DNA from: Aegicerativicinus sediminis
Lineage (GTDB): Bacteria > Bacteroidota > Bacteroidia > Flavobacteriales > Flavobacteriaceae
Length of the DNA: 64,000 bases
Assembly (NCBI RefSeq): GCF_015476115.1
Contig: NZ_CP064295.1
Span: 2,908,001 to 2,972,000, forward strand
Direction: 5' to 3'
Position 1 is the first letter of the stretch. The number at the start of each line of letters is the position of its first letter. Positions 63,031 through 64,000 of this stretch are shown here, in pieces. The notes under the pieces are model-generated. The model was not told the DNA's origin. It saw only the letters and a program-made list of their open reading frames with translations, and ran no database searches. The position numbers were made by a program, and so were the translations under genes.

Positions 63031-63977
63031 TTTCCATAATCATACCCACCTATAATAGAGCGCATATAATAGGCGAAACTTTAGATAGTGTTTTAGCACA
63101 GACTTACACCAACTGGGAGTGTATAGTTGTGGATGATGGCAGTATGGATAATACTGAAAGTGTTGTACAAGAATATGTGGAAAAGGATGGTGGTTTCCAG
63201 TACCATAAGCGTCCTCAACATTATATGCCAGGAGGGAATGGTGCAAGAAATTATGGTTTTGATATAAGTAAGGGGAAGTATGTTCAGTGGTTCGACGATG
63301 ATGATATAATGCTACCTGAATTTATTCAGACCAAAATGGGTACCATTAATGCTAGTTTGGATTTGGTAATCTGTTCAGGATACAACGTTGATTCCAAATT
63401 ATCTTATCCTGAAGTAATTGATTTATCAATCAAGGAATATTTATTTAAAGATTATGTTCTTTGGAAAGCACAGATTTTAACACCTTCAATTTTGTTTAAA
63501 AAGGAGTTTTTATTGGGTAAAGATTTGTTTTCTAAAAAAATTTATAGGGGGCAAGAAAGTGAGTTTTTCTCTAGGTTATTTTTTAACCTTAAACCAAATC
63601 AATATGTCATTATTAATAAACCATTATTTTTATATAGACAACATAATAAAACTAAAACTCATTTAAACAGACAATATGTTGCAAAATTCAAGTCTTCCCA
63701 GAGTATAGTTGCTTATGAAAATTTAAAGCGCAGCATAAATTTGAACGATAGAGAATTAATAAATTACTGCTGCCAAATTCTATTTATTTATTTTTTTTCT
63801 GCATTAGACCATAAGGATATCAAAACTTCAAAATTTATTTATAAATCCCTATATCCTATTTTAAAAAAGAGGCACTTGAATATATATTTTGAATTTAGGG
63901 TTATTGGATTTGTATTGTTATTACTAAAAAAAGGTAGCTATGGATTAAGGCAAAGATGGAAAGCAGTTAATTTATAA
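63015..63977 (+). CDS. GT2-family glycosyltransferase
   Basis: A 320-residue GT-A enzyme beginning LVSIIIPTYNRAHIIGETLD, with CIVVDDGSMDNT and the metal-binding WFDDDDIMLPEF. The second half (about 170-320) is more variable and ends in a basic hydrophobic helix (RVIGFVLLLLKKG) that may touch the membrane. Start ATG lies inside the previous gene (16-base overlap). Confidence 0.9.
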   Translation: MQNPLVSIIIPTYNRAHIIGETLDSVLAQTYTNWECIVVDDGSMDNTESVVQEYVEKDGGFQYHKRPQHYMPGGNGARNYGFDISKGKYVQWFDDDDIMLPEFIQTKMGTINASLDLVICSGYNVDSKLSYPEVIDLSIKEYLFKDYVLWKAQILTPSILFKKEFLLGKDLFSKKIYRGQESEFFSRLFFNLKPNQYVIINKPLFLYRQHNKTKTHLNRQYVAKFKSSQSIVAYENLKRSINLNDRELINYCCQILFIYFFSALDHKDIKTSKFIYKSLYPILKKRHLNIYFEFRVIGFVLLLLKKGSYGLRQRWKAVNL

Positions 63978-63979
63978 AA

Positions 63980-64000
63980 ATGTTACCGAAAGTTTCAATA
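63980..64000 (+). CDS. Start of a further gene, probably a glycosyltransferase (cut by window edge)
   Basis: ATG 2 bases after the previous stop, then six codons reading LPKVSI. That is how many GT2 proteins begin (VSIIIPTYN). Only seven codons are visible, so the call is weak. Confidence 0.45.

Overview
The window looks like a chromosomal segment of a member of the Flavobacteriaceae (Bacteroidota), probably marine. Evidence: A+T-rich DNA; several TTG start codons and no obvious Shine-Dalgarno sequences; promoters of the Bacteroidota form TTG-N17-22-TAnnTTTG; a type IX secretion sorting tail on a subtilase; lipoproteins with Asp-rich N-termini; a long SecA; BshC for bacillithiol; and the gene order rel-fur-purA-ostA. 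No rRNA, tRNA, CRISPR array, transposase or prophage was recognised.

Layout. Bases 1-9600 (mostly minus strand): an OstA-like LPS-transport protein (cut by the left edge), purA, a Fur-family regulator, a bifunctional (p)ppGpp enzyme, a carboxypeptidase-regulatory-like protein and a large secreted M14 peptidase. Bases 9.6-24.9 kb (mostly plus): bshC, guaA, a LysM/PBP1 protein, a DUF922 protease-like protein, pyrG, yidC, a FAS1 lipoprotein (minus), a MORN-repeat protein, mnmA, a T9SS-exported subtilase and a nitronate-monooxygenase-like enzyme. Bases 25-33 kb: a MATE exporter, a small acidic protein, a PAP2 phosphatase, a three-gene lipid/glycan-modifying set (ArnC-like GT2, duplicated LAB_N protein, ArnT-like GT39), an SDR epimerase, MeaB and DUF2911. 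Bases 33-36.8 kb: ECF sigma factor, probable anti-sigma factor, a repeat-rich envelope protein and an M23 peptidase-like protein. Bases 36.8-41 kb: a tightly overlapped gluconate operon (gluconolactonase-like lipoprotein, gluconokinase, 6-phosphogluconate dehydrogenase, GntP). Bases 41-49.5 kb: secA, DUF2795, a PduO-type cobalamin adenosyltransferase, a LolD/MacB-like ATPase, an O-methyltransferase and an ABC-F protein.

Bases 49.5-64 kb are a surface-polysaccharide locus: Wza-like export lipoprotein, Wzc-like tyrosine autokinase, a WbpO/TviB-like nucleotide-sugar dehydrogenase (opposite strand), a WbpP/TviC-like epimerase, an FkbM methyltransferase, a Wzm/Wzt-type ABC exporter, a sulfotransferase, a methyltransferase and two or three glycosyltransferases, running off the right edge. 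The sulfotransferase and methyltransferases suggest a decorated, possibly sulfated, glycan. From the 3' half of the Wzt gene onward the DNA becomes visibly more A+T-rich, which points to an exchanged serotype-like cassette.

The most unusual part is non-coding. The dehydrogenase gene (53499-54791) sits alone between two repeat-filled spacers of 638 and 1618 bases. They hold three copies of a hairpin-rich element (one inverted relative to the other two). Its terminal stem has changed in 5 of 11 base pairs between copies while staying perfectly paired around the same ATCAAG loop, and a second stem also shows a compensated change. The spacers also hold a 105-bp direct repeat (102/105 identical by eye) on either side of the dehydrogenase, plus other inverted repeats. 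Together they suggest a structured repeat family under selection for folding, and a gene that could be excised or flipped by recombination.
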